Source: Shimazuella kribbensis DSM 45090
GTDB lineage: Bacteria; Bacillota; Bacilli; Thermoactinomycetales; Thermoactinomycetaceae
Reading direction: 5' to 3'
DNA: 64,000 bases
Assembly (NCBI RefSeq): GCF_000428065.1
Contig: NZ_ATZF01000002.1
Location: forward strand, 124,001-188,000
The notes below the pieces were generated by a model. That model worked only from the letters and a program-made list of their open reading frames with translations. It was not told the origin of the DNA and did no database searches. Numbering within the stretch: position 1 is the first letter of the stretch; the number at the start of each line of letters is the position of its first letter. Shown here in pieces: positions 26,351 to 35,311 of this stretch. The position numbers and the translations under genes are program-made.

Positions 26351-26667
26351 ATTCACATCTCTCATCTAAATTTAGTTACAAACTTTAATCATTTCCATCA
26401 TCACAAAAGTTTTTGAACAAGGTTTTCTTTTCCATCACCATTTTACTTATTATTTATACAAATTTATTGCTCGGTTCAAGTATTGGAATCGAACTAAAGT
26501 TTTTTATTCTGCTACTAATCTCTGCTTATCTGTCCAGAATCGAAATCCTGTCACACCTTAATAAAAGATCTACATAAAGTGTCCTTTTAACATGATTAGA
26601 TTGATCCACTTAGAAAAAAGCATGGTCTATTTGTAGTATTTTTTAAAGTAAATCTGATCCTTCTCCG

Positions 26668-27198
26668 TTACAGGTGAATACTCTCCTTAACATTTTTTAT
26701 CATGTACAATATTAAATCGTCATCAGCATAAATCTTCACACCGGGATTAAGTTGATTGTTATGATAGGTAAGACCTCTCCCGTCTGGTATATATCCTCTT
26801 TTTGCATATAGCCTTTGTGCTTGTCCATAATGAATATGCATTCCGACTCCTACCCCTACAACCCCATATTTTTCAAATGCAATTTGTTCGATATATTCCA
26901 TTAATTGATTTCCAATGCCCAATCGTCGAAATGGTTTAATGACATTAAAGTCATTAATTTCCGGGATGCCATTTTCAACAAAGCAAGGATATTTAGCTCT
27001 AGCAAGTAAATGCAAGCTTCCCGCAAAATCTTCATTATGAAAAGCTAACAAAGTAATACGGTTCCCAGTTTGATTTTCTTTCCAACACTGTTCGATATAT
27101 TCGAAAGGCTTTCTAATGTCATGTTCGCGAAATACTTTGTAGACATTAGAAATGTCCTCTTGTTTCATTTTTCGGATTTGGATAGAATGATCCATCAT
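26668..27198 (-). CDS. GNAT-family N-acetyltransferase
   Basis: A 176-residue GNAT protein. The acetyl-CoA loop reads PFRRLGIGNQLMEYIEQIA (motif R/Q-x-x-G-x-G/A) and AQRLYAKRGYIPDGRG is the usual end of motif B. AAGGTG lies before a double ATG. The acceptor is unknown; antibiotics, polyamines or ribosomal proteins are all acetylated by relatives. Monocistronic and divergent from the ABC-F leader. Confidence 0.85.
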   Translation of the reverse strand: MMDHSIQIRKMKQEDISNVYKVFREHDIRKPFEYIEQCWKENQTGNRITLLAFHNEDFAGSLHLLARAKYPCFVENGIPEINDFNVIKPFRRLGIGNQLMEYIEQIAFEKYGVVGVGVGMHIHYGQAQRLYAKRGYIPDGRGLTYHNNQLNPGVKIYADDDLILYMIKNVKESIHL

Positions 27199-27328
27199 GT
27201 ATCACCTTATTTTATGTTCTCTTTGATTTTCTTTTATCAGACTAACAATATTTAATCTTATCCCTATTTGTTGAAATTGGAAATTAGGTATGATAAGATA
27301 TCTCTAATTTGATAATGGGAGTTGAAAA

Positions 27329-27355
27329 ATGTATGTAATGTTTTCTTGCTACTAA
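27329..27355 (+). CDS. Regulatory leader peptide (8 residues) of the ABC-F gene
   Basis: GGGAG precedes an ATG opening an 8-codon frame, MYVMFSCY, then TAA. The codons for F5-S6-C7 overlap the first arm of the attenuator described at 27341. Short leader peptides of this kind control ribosome-protection and methylase genes by drug-induced stalling. Confidence 0.75.
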   Translation: MYVMFSCY

Positions 27356-27526
27356 AATAAAACAATAAAAGCACATTCCGCTTGTTTTATTTTCTATATG
27401 CAAGAAAGTTACTACATCTTTCACTCAAATCATATACCTAAATCTAACACCACACGTGGGTTAGGTTTATTGTATTTCATTTTGAGCCACAAGAAAGTAA
27501 CTTTCTTGTGGCTTTTCTCTTTTTAT
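27341..27526 (+). promoter_or_regulatory. Transcription attenuator of the ABC-F gene
   Basis: Four regions can be drawn. Region 1 (27342-27349, TTTCTTGC, within the leader peptide) is complementary to region 2 (27400-27407, GCAAGAAA). Region 2 (27401-27413, CAAGAAAGTTACT) is also perfectly complementary to region 3 (27496-27508). Region 3 lies in the terminator stem 27485-27498/27500-27513 followed by a T-rich tract. A stalled ribosome covering region 1 would free region 2 to break the terminator. A further 12-bp hairpin (27354-27365/27382-27393) lies between regions 1 and 2. Confidence 0.8.
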
Positions 27527-27544
27527 TTTAAGGAGGATGATTTT

Positions 27545-29023
27545 ATGTCTTTGATTCATGTTACTAATCTGATGTTTGCCTATGAAAACAGTTACGATAA
27601 CATATTTGAAAATGTGAGTTTCCAAATAGATACCGATTGGAAATTAGGATTTACCGGAAGAAATGGGAGAGGTAAGACAACTTTTCTCAATTTATTGCTT
27701 GGTAAATTAGAATATAGCGGCAAAATTTCAACTGGTGTTGATTTTGAATATTTCCCTTATCCTGTCGAAAATCAACAAATGCTTACCCTTCATGTAATCG
27801 AAGAAATATTTCCAGACTACCTCCACTGGGAATTAATACGTGAATTTTCCTTACTTCACCTTTCCGAGGATGTCTTATATCAACCATTCGAAACATTATC
27901 CAATGGAGAACAGACGAAAGCATTGTTGGCTGCTTTGTTTCTTAAAGAAAATAGTTTTTTATTAATTGATGAACCTACCAACCATCTGGATAGCCATGCA
28001 AGAAAAATAGTAAGTGATTATCTACAGACCAAAAAAGGGTTCATTTTAGTGTCTCATGACAGATCCTTTCTCGATAACTGCGTAGATCACATCCTTTCCA
28101 TCAATAAGACCAGCATTGAAATTCAAAAAGGTAATTTCAGCACATGGTGGGATAATAAAAAGAGACAAGATAACTACGAGCTTGCAGAAAATGAAAAATT
28201 AAAAAAGGACATCAAACGTTTGTCGAATTCGGCAAACCAAAAAAGCAATTGGTCACATAAAGTGGAAAAAACGAAAAATGGAACGAAAAACTCTGGTTCC
28301 AAAGTAGATAAAGGATATATCGGTCACAAAGCTGCTAAGATGATGCAACGCTCTAAATCAATTGAACAAAGACAACTATCGGCTATGGAAGACAAGTCTA
28401 AGCTACTCAAAAATATTGAAAACGCAGACAGCTTAAAGATTTCACAACTTATTCATCATAAAAATCAACTGGCTGAACTTGAAAAAGTCTCTATATATTA
28501 CGGCGAAAAAGTGGTTTGCAAAGATATTAGTTTTACGATTGAACAAGGGGAACGAATCTCGCTTTCTGGGAAAAATGGTTCTGGAAAATCAAGTATCATC
28601 AAACTTATTTGTGGAGAAAACATGGACTACACTGGTATTTTTAGAAAAGGAAATCAACTGAAAATATCTTATGTCTCCCAAGATACCTCGCATTTACAGG
28701 GTAATTTAACAGACTATGCCAAAAATAACGGGATTGATGAAAGTTTGTTTAAGTCTATTTTAAGGAAACTTGATTTTTCCAGAGTTCAATTTGAAAAAGA
28801 TATTGCGACTTTCAGCGGAGGACAAAAGAAAAAAGTTTTGATTGCAAAAAGTCTTTGTGAGAAAGTTCATTTACATATTTGGGATGAGCCACTTAATTTC
28901 ATTGATGTCATCTCTCGTATGCAAATTGAAGATCTGTTACTCGAATACTCGCCAACCATTCTTTTTGTGGAACATGACCGTGAGTTTTGCAAAAATATTG
29001 CTACTAAAACCATCGAACTTTAG
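27545..29023 (+). CDS. ABC-F ribosomal protection protein, Lsa/Vga-like
   Basis: A 492-residue ABC-F protein: two ATPase domains, no membrane segment. First Walker A GRNGRGKTT (38-46), signature LSNGEQTK, Walker B LLIDEPTNHLDSHA; a charged interdomain linker of about 90 residues; second Walker A SGKNGSGKSS (near 341), FSGGQKKK and IWDEPLNFIDVISRMQIE. The last segment and absence of a long C-terminal extension match the Lsa group, which removes lincosamides, pleuromutilins and streptogramin A from the ribosome. Starts at ATG 27545 behind AAGGAGG; the open frame further upstream belongs to the regulatory leader. Drug range is inferred. Confidence 0.9.
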   Translation: MSLIHVTNLMFAYENSYDNIFENVSFQIDTDWKLGFTGRNGRGKTTFLNLLLGKLEYSGKISTGVDFEYFPYPVENQQMLTLHVIEEIFPDYLHWELIREFSLLHLSEDVLYQPFETLSNGEQTKALLAALFLKENSFLLIDEPTNHLDSHARKIVSDYLQTKKGFILVSHDRSFLDNCVDHILSINKTSIEIQKGNFSTWWDNKKRQDNYELAENEKLKKDIKRLSNSANQKSNWSHKVEKTKNGTKNSGSKVDKGYIGHKAAKMMQRSKSIEQRQLSAMEDKSKLLKNIENADSLKISQLIHHKNQLAELEKVSIYYGEKVVCKDISFTIEQGERISLSGKNGSGKSSIIKLICGENMDYTGIFRKGNQLKISYVSQDTSHLQGNLTDYAKNNGIDESLFKSILRKLDFSRVQFEKDIATFSGGQKKKVLIAKSLCEKVHLHIWDEPLNFIDVISRMQIEDLLLEYSPTILFVEHDREFCKNIATKTIEL

Positions 29024-29194
29024 TAGGAAAATTCAAGGTTGAATCTGTAACAAACAACAAACTTTCTCAGTAAAACTTAAATAACACTTTAAAACTCAAT
29101 TTAGTTATTTTTCTTTCCATGTTTACAATTTAATGTTTCTCCCAAAGATTCGCAAAGGTTGTCGAATTATTAAGATCACTGGATAAGAACAAAA

Positions 29195-29222
29195 GGGGCA
29201 ACTATTCATCAAATAGTTGCCC
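29195..29222 (-). terminator. Terminator after the acetyltransferase gene at 29346
   Basis: GGGCAACTATT and AATAGTTGCCC pair perfectly around 5 bases; on the minus strand CTTTTGTTC follows. It lies 120 bases after the stop of the minus-strand gene. Confidence 0.7.
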
Positions 29223-29345
29223 TACTGATATTAATCTTGATGTTTTTCCATTTCGAACTTAAGAGAATAAGACTAAAGCAAATTTAGGATACCAGCAACT
29301 CCAACATACAAAAGTATCTTTCTTCTCTATTGGGTAACTTTCCTA

Positions 29346-29897
29346 TCACAATGAAAAATCCTTATACTCCTGTTTTAACAACCCATATACGACCGAATCA
29401 CGATATTCCCCATTTTGGTTCATCACTTCTCTTAACACTCCTTCCTGAATAAATCCCAATCTTTTCGGTATCGCTCTGCTTTTCTCATTTTCAGGATCGC
29501 ATCGAATTTCCAAACGGTTCAATTCATATTCCTCAAAACAAATATGCATTACTTTTTGACAACATTGGGTCATAATTCCCTTTCCTTGATGTTTTTCATC
29601 AAGCCAATAACCAATGGCAGTCATTTTTGCAGTCCAATCAATCGGATGAATCCCAATCATTCCGATAAAGTCCCCTTGAAAGTAAATACCACTTTGAAAC
29701 CCTTTGTTCTCAGCAAATTGTAGAAGCCATCTTTGGATTACTGCTTTATAGTCTTCTAGCGATTTCATATGTTCCACCCAAGGAAGGAATTTACCTAAAT
29801 AGGGACGAGAACGCTCTACTAATTGAAAAATGACTGGACTGTCCTTCTGCTGCATTAATCGTAGTTGAACTTCGGAATTCACTCGAATAGAAAACAT
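29346..29897 (-). CDS. RimJ/RimL-type GNAT acetyltransferase
   Basis: A 183-residue protein of the ribosomal-protein-serine acetyltransferase group: start MFSIRVNSEVQLRLM, EKNKGFQSGIYFQGDFIGMIGIHPIDW in mid-chain, then the acetyl-CoA segment YWLDEKHQGKGIMTQCCQKV and CDPENEKSRAIPKRLGFIQEG. Such enzymes acetylate protein N-termini, amino acids or aminoglycoside-like compounds. GGGGG precedes the ATG. Monocistronic. Confidence 0.88.
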   Translation of the reverse strand: MFSIRVNSEVQLRLMQQKDSPVIFQLVERSRPYLGKFLPWVEHMKSLEDYKAVIQRWLLQFAENKGFQSGIYFQGDFIGMIGIHPIDWTAKMTAIGYWLDEKHQGKGIMTQCCQKVMHICFEEYELNRLEIRCDPENEKSRAIPKRLGFIQEGVLREVMNQNGEYRDSVVYGLLKQEYKDFSL

Positions 29898-29987
29898 AAC
29901 ATCCCCCTAACGAAAAAAATAAAAATCTATGCTTACACAAAAGCCTATTTAGACTGTCTCTTATCCATCTTAATCAACATTTCCCAT

Positions 29988-31010
29988 CTATATCTCAATC
30001 CAATTTTGAACTCTAAGATTTTGAAAAGCTTCCCACTCATTGGATCCAATGAAGTAAAATCCGGACCAATGGATGCCATAAAAACGCGATTGGGAATCCA
30101 TACATAATGTAGTGATCTCATAAGGAGAATGATCCAAACAGGTGACTTCTATGCCTATTGGAAATAAAGTTAATTGTAGCAACTCTGATTGTACAATCAT
30201 CTCTTCTATGTCGTTTCCAAAAATACCACCAAGAGATACATAAGAAGACCATTTATCCGAACTCCAAAGATCCATTTTGATTCCTACATAAGAGCGGAGA
30301 AATTTTTCTACACTAGAAAAAGACTCTATTTGAAATCCTTGTTTTTTCGCATCAAGAATCGTTTGCTCCCATTGTTGCCTTGCCTCTTGATTCTTATTGC
30401 GCCCTATAAACCACCCTGCTTTCTGCAGACTATGTTTTAGTTGATCTTGTGTAGGTGTCACTATCCTCTGTGATTTTACAAGACTTTCTTTCTGTATTTT
30501 TAGGATAAATGAATTAGCTATCTCTTTTTTCTTTTCAGAAATAAAACCTTGATTCATTAGATTTTGAAAAGCTTCCCATTCATTGGACCCTAGAAAAAAA
30601 CACTCTTCCAACCAAACAGCAAAAAAGTGGGATTGGGCATCCATACAGATAGGCATAGAATCATAAGGGATTCCAGTAACTTTTAGACTGGAATATTTCA
30701 TCCCAATTGGAAATAACAATTGTCCTCGGTTTTTTGATAAATCAATGATTTGTTTGATATATCCACCATTCCATTTGGTAGAAAAGATAGCGGATCGTTC
30801 ATCATCATTCCAAAGCTCCATCTCAATCCCGATGTATGATTTCAAAAATGCTTCTATTTTTGGATTTTCAATTACTTCGAATCCTTCTTTTTCCAAAAGG
30901 GAAGCTCTATCTTGCCACTCTTTCTTCGCTTCTTGATCTTGACTACGCCCCGGATACCAACCTGCATCTTTAAGATTATGTTTTATTTGATCTAATGTAA
31001 CTGGCTTCAT
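29988..31010 (-). CDS. Protein with two SUKH-3-like domains, possible immunity protein
   Basis: The 340-residue product is an internal duplication. Each half begins with a GWYPGR/GWFIGR motif (17-22 and near 200), followed by EAxxxWE, FLxSYxGIxMxLW, LxLFPIGxE and SNEWEAFQNL. These are marks of the SUKH-3 group of the SMI1/KNR4 superfamily, which bacteria use as immunity proteins against polymorphic nuclease or deaminase toxins. No toxin gene is beside it, so it may be an orphan defence against toxins of relatives, or a regulator. The ATG at 31010 has GGAG 7 bases upstream. Confidence 0.75.
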   Translation of the reverse strand: MKPVTLDQIKHNLKDAGWYPGRSQDQEAKKEWQDRASLLEKEGFEVIENPKIEAFLKSYIGIEMELWNDDERSAIFSTKWNGGYIKQIIDLSKNRGQLLFPIGMKYSSLKVTGIPYDSMPICMDAQSHFFAVWLEECFFLGSNEWEAFQNLMNQGFISEKKKEIANSFILKIQKESLVKSQRIVTPTQDQLKHSLQKAGWFIGRNKNQEARQQWEQTILDAKKQGFQIESFSSVEKFLRSYVGIKMDLWSSDKWSSYVSLGGIFGNDIEEMIVQSELLQLTLFPIGIEVTCLDHSPYEITTLCMDSQSRFYGIHWSGFYFIGSNEWEAFQNLRVQNWIEI

Positions 31011-31480
31011 ACAAAAGCTCCATTTCAAATATAATTTGGAGGAATGTAAAACAGATCATCACAAAAATTCTACTTTTTATTCTCTATTTTAAGAGTTTCA
31101 TCTATCACGATAACGAAGAAACAAAATCAAGTAAATATAAAGTCAATTATTTAGTTAAGTAAACTTCACATTTTCAATCAAACAATATGCAAATAACTCT
31201 ATTTTATATTAAAAAAATCGCCTGAATTCCAAGAATCCAGACGATCACTGTCTCAAAATAGTAAAATAGTAACTCTACTTGAGCAATTTCCCTAACAGAA
31301 ATATCCAAATCAAAGGTTAAGAAACACAAAGTAACCTCTTCACTTCTAGTAAAAGGGAACCTTCTTGCGCTTCTCTTTATCCCCACCTGCATAATTTCAG
31401 GTCTGTTGACTATTCAGATAACTTCTGATATTTCCATTTCCAAATTCCTTTCGCCAAATTAAACTGTCTTAAGACAAATA
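31011..31480. other. Region without a convincing gene
   Basis: A minus-strand hairpin (31208-31240, CTG-ATTC/GAAT-CAG with flanking CG pairs, then seven T) is a good terminator. The only frame running into it (31204-31392) lacks a ribosome binding site and reads through the terminator, so I do not call it a gene. What transcript this terminator ends is unclear. Confidence 0.4.
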
Positions 31481-31495
31481 TGATAATCATTTGCA
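31481..31495. promoter_or_regulatory. Fur box upstream of the pobA-like gene
   Basis: TGATAATCATTTGCA matches the 7-1-7 Fur consensus TGATAATNATTATCA at 12 of 14 fixed positions. A TATAAT-containing palindrome (31513-31533 region) follows at once. A weaker Fur-like site lies near 31670 (AATGAGAATTA on the minus strand). Iron repression of the downstream operon is inferred. Confidence 0.65.
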
Positions 31496-31816
31496 AAAAA
31501 GATGATAAGCGATATAATAATTATTATATTAATAATATTCCGAATTATATTGTTTGTTTTCATTGTGTTTGATATAAGAAAAATAAATTCCATTCTCTTT
31601 GAATAAAGCTGACTCATCTACTGATAGATGAAGTTGTTTTCATTAATGAAATAATAACAAGATCTAATTCTCATTGTTAAATTTTCGAATATTAATATAA
31701 TTATTCTAAAAAATTGAGATCTCCTGAAATGCTAGATGATCTTGAGGGGATTTTGATAAATAACGAAATTCAAATCTTATTTCCATTCAAAGCAGCTGAA
31801 GGGAGAAACGCACTTA

Positions 31817-33046
31817 ATGCATGTCAATGAAAACGTAAAATGCATTCGCACTCAGGTAGCAATTGTAGGAGCTGGTCCTGCTGGTCTAATACTAGCTCTC
31901 CTACTCCAAAAAGAAGGAATAGACAGTATTATTGTTGAACGTCAGTCCCGATCCCATGTGGAAACTAGAGCACGAGCCGGATTAATTGAGCACCATATTG
32001 TAGAATTTCTACAACATCATGGTTTTTCAGAAGGTCTGGATCTTAACGGTATACCGCATACAACGTGTGAATTTAGACAAAATGGGCGCAGATATAAAAT
32101 TCCATATGGTGATCGGGTCGGTGGATCTCATTATGTGTATCCTCAGCAATTTGTAGTACAAGACTTGATTAGGTTGTTTATTTCTCGTGGAGGAAAAATA
32201 TTATTCTCCCATCCGGCTGTCAAGATAGAAGGATTAGAAGATAATCTCCCGGTAGTTACCTGTTCCTACCAAGATGATGACTCTCGTAATTTACTATTAC
32301 ATATTCAAGCTGACTATCTAGCAGGATGTGATGGATTTCATGGCATATCTCGATCCTCGATTCCTATCACTCATGTAAAGACAATCACGAAACAATACGG
32401 AATTGGATGGCTAGCCATTCTTGCTGAAGTACCTTCCTCAACAGAAAAGCTGGTATATGCACTACACAAATCAGGGTTTGCAGGTCAGATGCCGCGAACT
32501 TCTCAAATCACTCGTTTCTATTTGGAGTGCCCCCCAAGTGATCTATCATCGGATTGGCCTGATGACCGGATTTGGAGTGAATTAGACAAACGTTTGGCGG
32601 TTGAGGGTGATAACAAATTAATCCATGGCCCAATCATTGAAAAAAGAGTTCTCAACATGCGAAGTTTTGTGATGGAGCCTATGCAGTACAAAAACCTTCT
32701 CCTTGCTGGTGACGCTGCACACATTATTACCCCTGTGGGAGCGAAAGGCATGAATCTAGCAATTGCAGACGCTGATGTCCTTTCTCAAGGACTAATTCAA
32801 TATTATCGAAACCAAGACAAAAGCTTACTAAAGGAGTATTCTAACATCCGACTGCCTCATATATGGAAGACACAAGAATTCTCTGATTGGATGATACGAT
32901 TGATTCACCATACTGCTGACACTGACGAAAACAAGTACCAAGCTTTTTCCAACCGCTTACGTCAAGCTAGACTTGAAAGATTACAACAATCCGACACATA
33001 TGCAAAACTGTTCGCGGAAGATTACGTGGGTTTATGGAAACCATAA
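31817..33046 (+). CDS. pobA: 4-hydroxybenzoate 3-monooxygenase-like flavoprotein
   Basis: A 409-residue single-component aromatic hydroxylase like PobA, which turns 4-hydroxybenzoate into protocatechuate (3,4-dihydroxybenzoate) using FAD, NAD(P)H and oxygen. Marks: N-terminal FAD fingerprint VGAGPAGL, ETRARAGLIEHHIVEFL and HYVYPQQFVVQDL (PobA-type substrate region), middle CDGFHG, and the second FAD motif LLAGDAAHIITPVGAKGMNLA near 296-316. A chorismate-lyase-like gene follows after 79 bases, so the operon could make protocatechuate from chorismate. GGGAG lies 12 bases before the ATG. The Fur box upstream suggests a link to iron. Confidence 0.87.
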   Translation: MHVNENVKCIRTQVAIVGAGPAGLILALLLQKEGIDSIIVERQSRSHVETRARAGLIEHHIVEFLQHHGFSEGLDLNGIPHTTCEFRQNGRRYKIPYGDRVGGSHYVYPQQFVVQDLIRLFISRGGKILFSHPAVKIEGLEDNLPVVTCSYQDDDSRNLLLHIQADYLAGCDGFHGISRSSIPITHVKTITKQYGIGWLAILAEVPSSTEKLVYALHKSGFAGQMPRTSQITRFYLECPPSDLSSDWPDDRIWSELDKRLAVEGDNKLIHGPIIEKRVLNMRSFVMEPMQYKNLLLAGDAAHIITPVGAKGMNLAIADADVLSQGLIQYYRNQDKSLLKEYSNIRLPHIWKTQEFSDWMIRLIHHTADTDENKYQAFSNRLRQARLERLQQSDTYAKLFAEDYVGLWKP

Positions 33047-33125
33047 AACATAATATTCCACACGAACGGAGCATTTGAAGAAAATTGTTAGCTAATAAAT
33101 TTAAGTAGAAGGAAGTATACCTCCA

Positions 33126-33644
33126 ATGGAAATAAATCAACTTCACTTAAATAAAATTGGAAATCTCATTGTTCAAACAACGGCATCTATCACAAAATTA
33201 ATTGAAATACTATACAATGTTCAATTAAAAGTAGAACTCATAAATCAACAAGAAATGATCCATTGTCCAAAATTATTGAAAAAACATCATAAGGAAAAGT
33301 TTGAAAAACCTATATTGCGAGAGATCTGTTTAGTAGATACTCATTTTAGTCCATTCATTTATGCAGAAACACTCTTTTATAAGGATAATGCAAGTTTTGA
33401 TATCATTCATGATCTTTATCATACAAACACACCAATCGGCAAGATCATCGAAAAACACAAATTGGAATTTTATCGAGAAATTTTAGATTTCGGCGTAGTT
33501 CAAGATTCGAATATAGCTAGTCATCTCGGATTAAATGATGATGATTCGATGATTTACAAAGTTTGTAATACCATACATCAAGGAAAAAACCTGTTTTTAA
33601 TTTGCGAATATTTCCCAATTGATCGCTTGAACCTTTCAAAATGA
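33126..33644 (+). CDS. Chorismate-lyase-like protein
   Basis: The 172-residue product resembles chorismate pyruvate-lyase family proteins (UbiC/DUF98 type): ILREICLVDTHFSPFIYAETL matches the family's Arg-x-V-x-L...P-x-x-Y-A-x-S/T strand pair, and a later Leu-rich IGKIIEKHKLEFYRE segment matches the LG...R helix. The family releases 4-hydroxybenzoate from chorismate. UTRA domains of GntR regulators share this fold, but there is no DNA-binding domain. Being directly behind the pobA-like gene supports the enzyme reading. Followed by a strong terminator. Confidence 0.65.
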   Translation: MEINQLHLNKIGNLIVQTTASITKLIEILYNVQLKVELINQQEMIHCPKLLKKHHKEKFEKPILREICLVDTHFSPFIYAETLFYKDNASFDIIHDLYHTNTPIGKIIEKHKLEFYREILDFGVVQDSNIASHLGLNDDDSMIYKVCNTIHQGKNLFLICEYFPIDRLNLSK

Positions 33645-33671
33645 ATATAAATAGTGGTCCGAGTGAAACGA

Positions 33672-33713
33672 AAACTACCTGTTTCCTACTGAGTTTTGGG
33701 AAACAGGTAGTTT
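33672..33713. terminator. Bidirectional terminator
   Basis: AAACTACCTGTTTCC and GGAAACAGGTAGTTT pair perfectly around 11 bases; it lies between the convergent chorismate-lyase-like and CatE-like genes. Confidence 0.9.
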
Positions 33714-33739
33714 AGGTATGTTGTGTGCAGCCTAAAACA

Positions 33740-34597
33740 TTACGAAATTTTTAAGTAGATACGATTTCCAGAAGGGTCTGCGGTTACAATTGAACCTTTA
33801 TTTTCAGTGATTGATGCACCGATGTTCTTTAGTTGGTTCACAATATGCTCTCTCTTTTCTTCGCTCGGAAGGATTAAACTGAAGTTCTCAAGACCAACAC
33901 TGTTATTTGATGGTGGTGGTGCTCCTACACCGTTCCATGTATTTAAACCAATATGATGATGGTATTTTCCAGTAGAAATGAAAAGTGCTTGATCTCCATA
34001 TCGATGTACCACATTAAATCCAAGACCTTGAGTATAGAATTCTTCCGTCTTTTTTAGTTCGGAAACATGTAAATGAATATGTCCCATAACAGTTCCATCT
34101 GGCAGACCGTTCCAACCATCTCCTTGCTCCTCAGCTAGAAGGCTTTCTGCATCTAATGGCATTGTTGTCATTTCTACGTTACCGTTATGCCAAACCCATT
34201 TGGAAGAGTCTCGGTCACTATAAATTTCAATACCATTTCCATCAGGATCAGCTAAATATAGGGCTTCACTTACAAGGTGGTCAGATGCACCTTGTAGGGG
34301 ATATCCAACTTGTATAAAGTGTTTTAATATTTTGCCTAAATCAGCACGAGTAGGTAATAAAAGAGCAAAATGATATAGCCCTGTTGTACGTGATTGTTTC
34401 GGTATAACGTTTTCTGGTTGTTCAATTGATAACACACTGGTTTTACCATCTGTCGTTAAATAAGCTGTGGTTTTGGACTGCTCTAAAATTTTAAAACCGA
34501 TTATTTCTTGATAGAATCGAAGTGATCGTTCTAAGTTTTCTACTTTAAGTTTCACATGACCTACAAATGTATTCGGTTTACGATGAAAAATCATCAT
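33740..34597 (-). CDS. CatE-like extradiol dioxygenase, two VOC modules
   Basis: A 285-residue vicinal-oxygen-chelate protein like Bacillus CatE (catechol 2,3-dioxygenase). The N-terminal module has GHVKLKVENLERSLRFY, LYHFALLLP and GNGIEIYSDR (His, His, Glu). The C-terminal module has GHIHLHVSELKKTEEFY and KYHHHIGLNTW, but ends PSGNRIYLKI, where the metal-binding Glu is expected; so the canonical triad is complete only in the first module. CatE cleaves catechols. Sitting convergent to the putative protocatechuate genes may be meaningful. The ATG at 34597 follows AGGAG. Confidence 0.82.
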   Translation of the reverse strand: MMIFHRKPNTFVGHVKLKVENLERSLRFYQEIIGFKILEQSKTTAYLTTDGKTSVLSIEQPENVIPKQSRTTGLYHFALLLPTRADLGKILKHFIQVGYPLQGASDHLVSEALYLADPDGNGIEIYSDRDSSKWVWHNGNVEMTTMPLDAESLLAEEQGDGWNGLPDGTVMGHIHLHVSELKKTEEFYTQGLGFNVVHRYGDQALFISTGKYHHHIGLNTWNGVGAPPPSNNSVGLENFSLILPSEEKREHIVNQLKNIGASITENKGSIVTADPSGNRIYLKIS

Positions 34598-35204
34598 TCT
34601 CACTCCTGTTTGCAACTACTTGAAATGTAAAACTTATTATCTAAACAAATGACCAAAATAACCAATAAAAACACCTCAGAACCTGTCATTTGACCTTATT
34701 CTTGACATTCTGCAAGGAATTTAACATAACATAGCTCTCAACATAATCACTGTAAACCATTCATTCTATTAAACCCAACCATATTCTACTGATCATAAAG
34801 ACCCCAAACTATCAAAAAAACCATTATATTCGTTATGGTTCTTATAGCTTCCCCTACTTCACTATCGGCAAACGACAATGTTTAGTTACTTTATATAAGT
34901 AAGTTTATTCGCATTAGGAAGTTTCGTCAAGTAAGTATATTCCTTGACTAATTCAAAAACAACCAAAATCCCTAACTTGCGAGCCTTCCTTACTATCCAA
35001 TCGATAGATAAGGTTCTATGATAATCCTCATCTCGTCCAACTTATGTCTTTCTTTTTTAACAATCATCATCTTACCCTCTCCTTTCTATATCCATGTGCT
35101 AATTTGAATATAGTGTTAAAAATTCTGAGCAATGTTCCAATTCTATTTCTATAAGCTTCCCGAATGAAAGCAAAACTCGTATTCAATTGTTTGCAAAAAA
35201 GAAA
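34598..35204. other. Noncoding region
   Basis: No gene seen on either strand. It contains the catE-like promoter region. An imperfect hairpin AACCAT/ATGGTT occurs near 34828-34850. Confidence 0.35.
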
Positions 35205-35227
35205 AGCCACACTTCATAAATGTGGCT
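35205..35227 (-). terminator. Terminator after the ferredoxin-NADP reductase gene
   Basis: AGCCACA and TGTGGCT pair around 9 bases; on the minus strand TTTTCTTTTTTG follows. Confidence 0.8.
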
Positions 35228-35311
35228 CCCATTATCGGTAGGATGAATCCATTATCCAGAAATCCTTTCCTATTTAGCAAATGTAAACAAACTTTTTTGA
35301 CCTTGAAATGT

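Noticed and set aside
27398-27544. In-frame N-terminal extension of the ABC-F protein
   Set aside because: It overlaps the antiterminator and terminator stems, has no ribosome binding site, and AAGGAGG stands before the ATG at 27545, which gives the normal family N-terminus.
31204-31392. 62-codon minus-strand frame
   Set aside because: No ribosome binding site, reads through a good terminator hairpin, and has no recognisable sequence.
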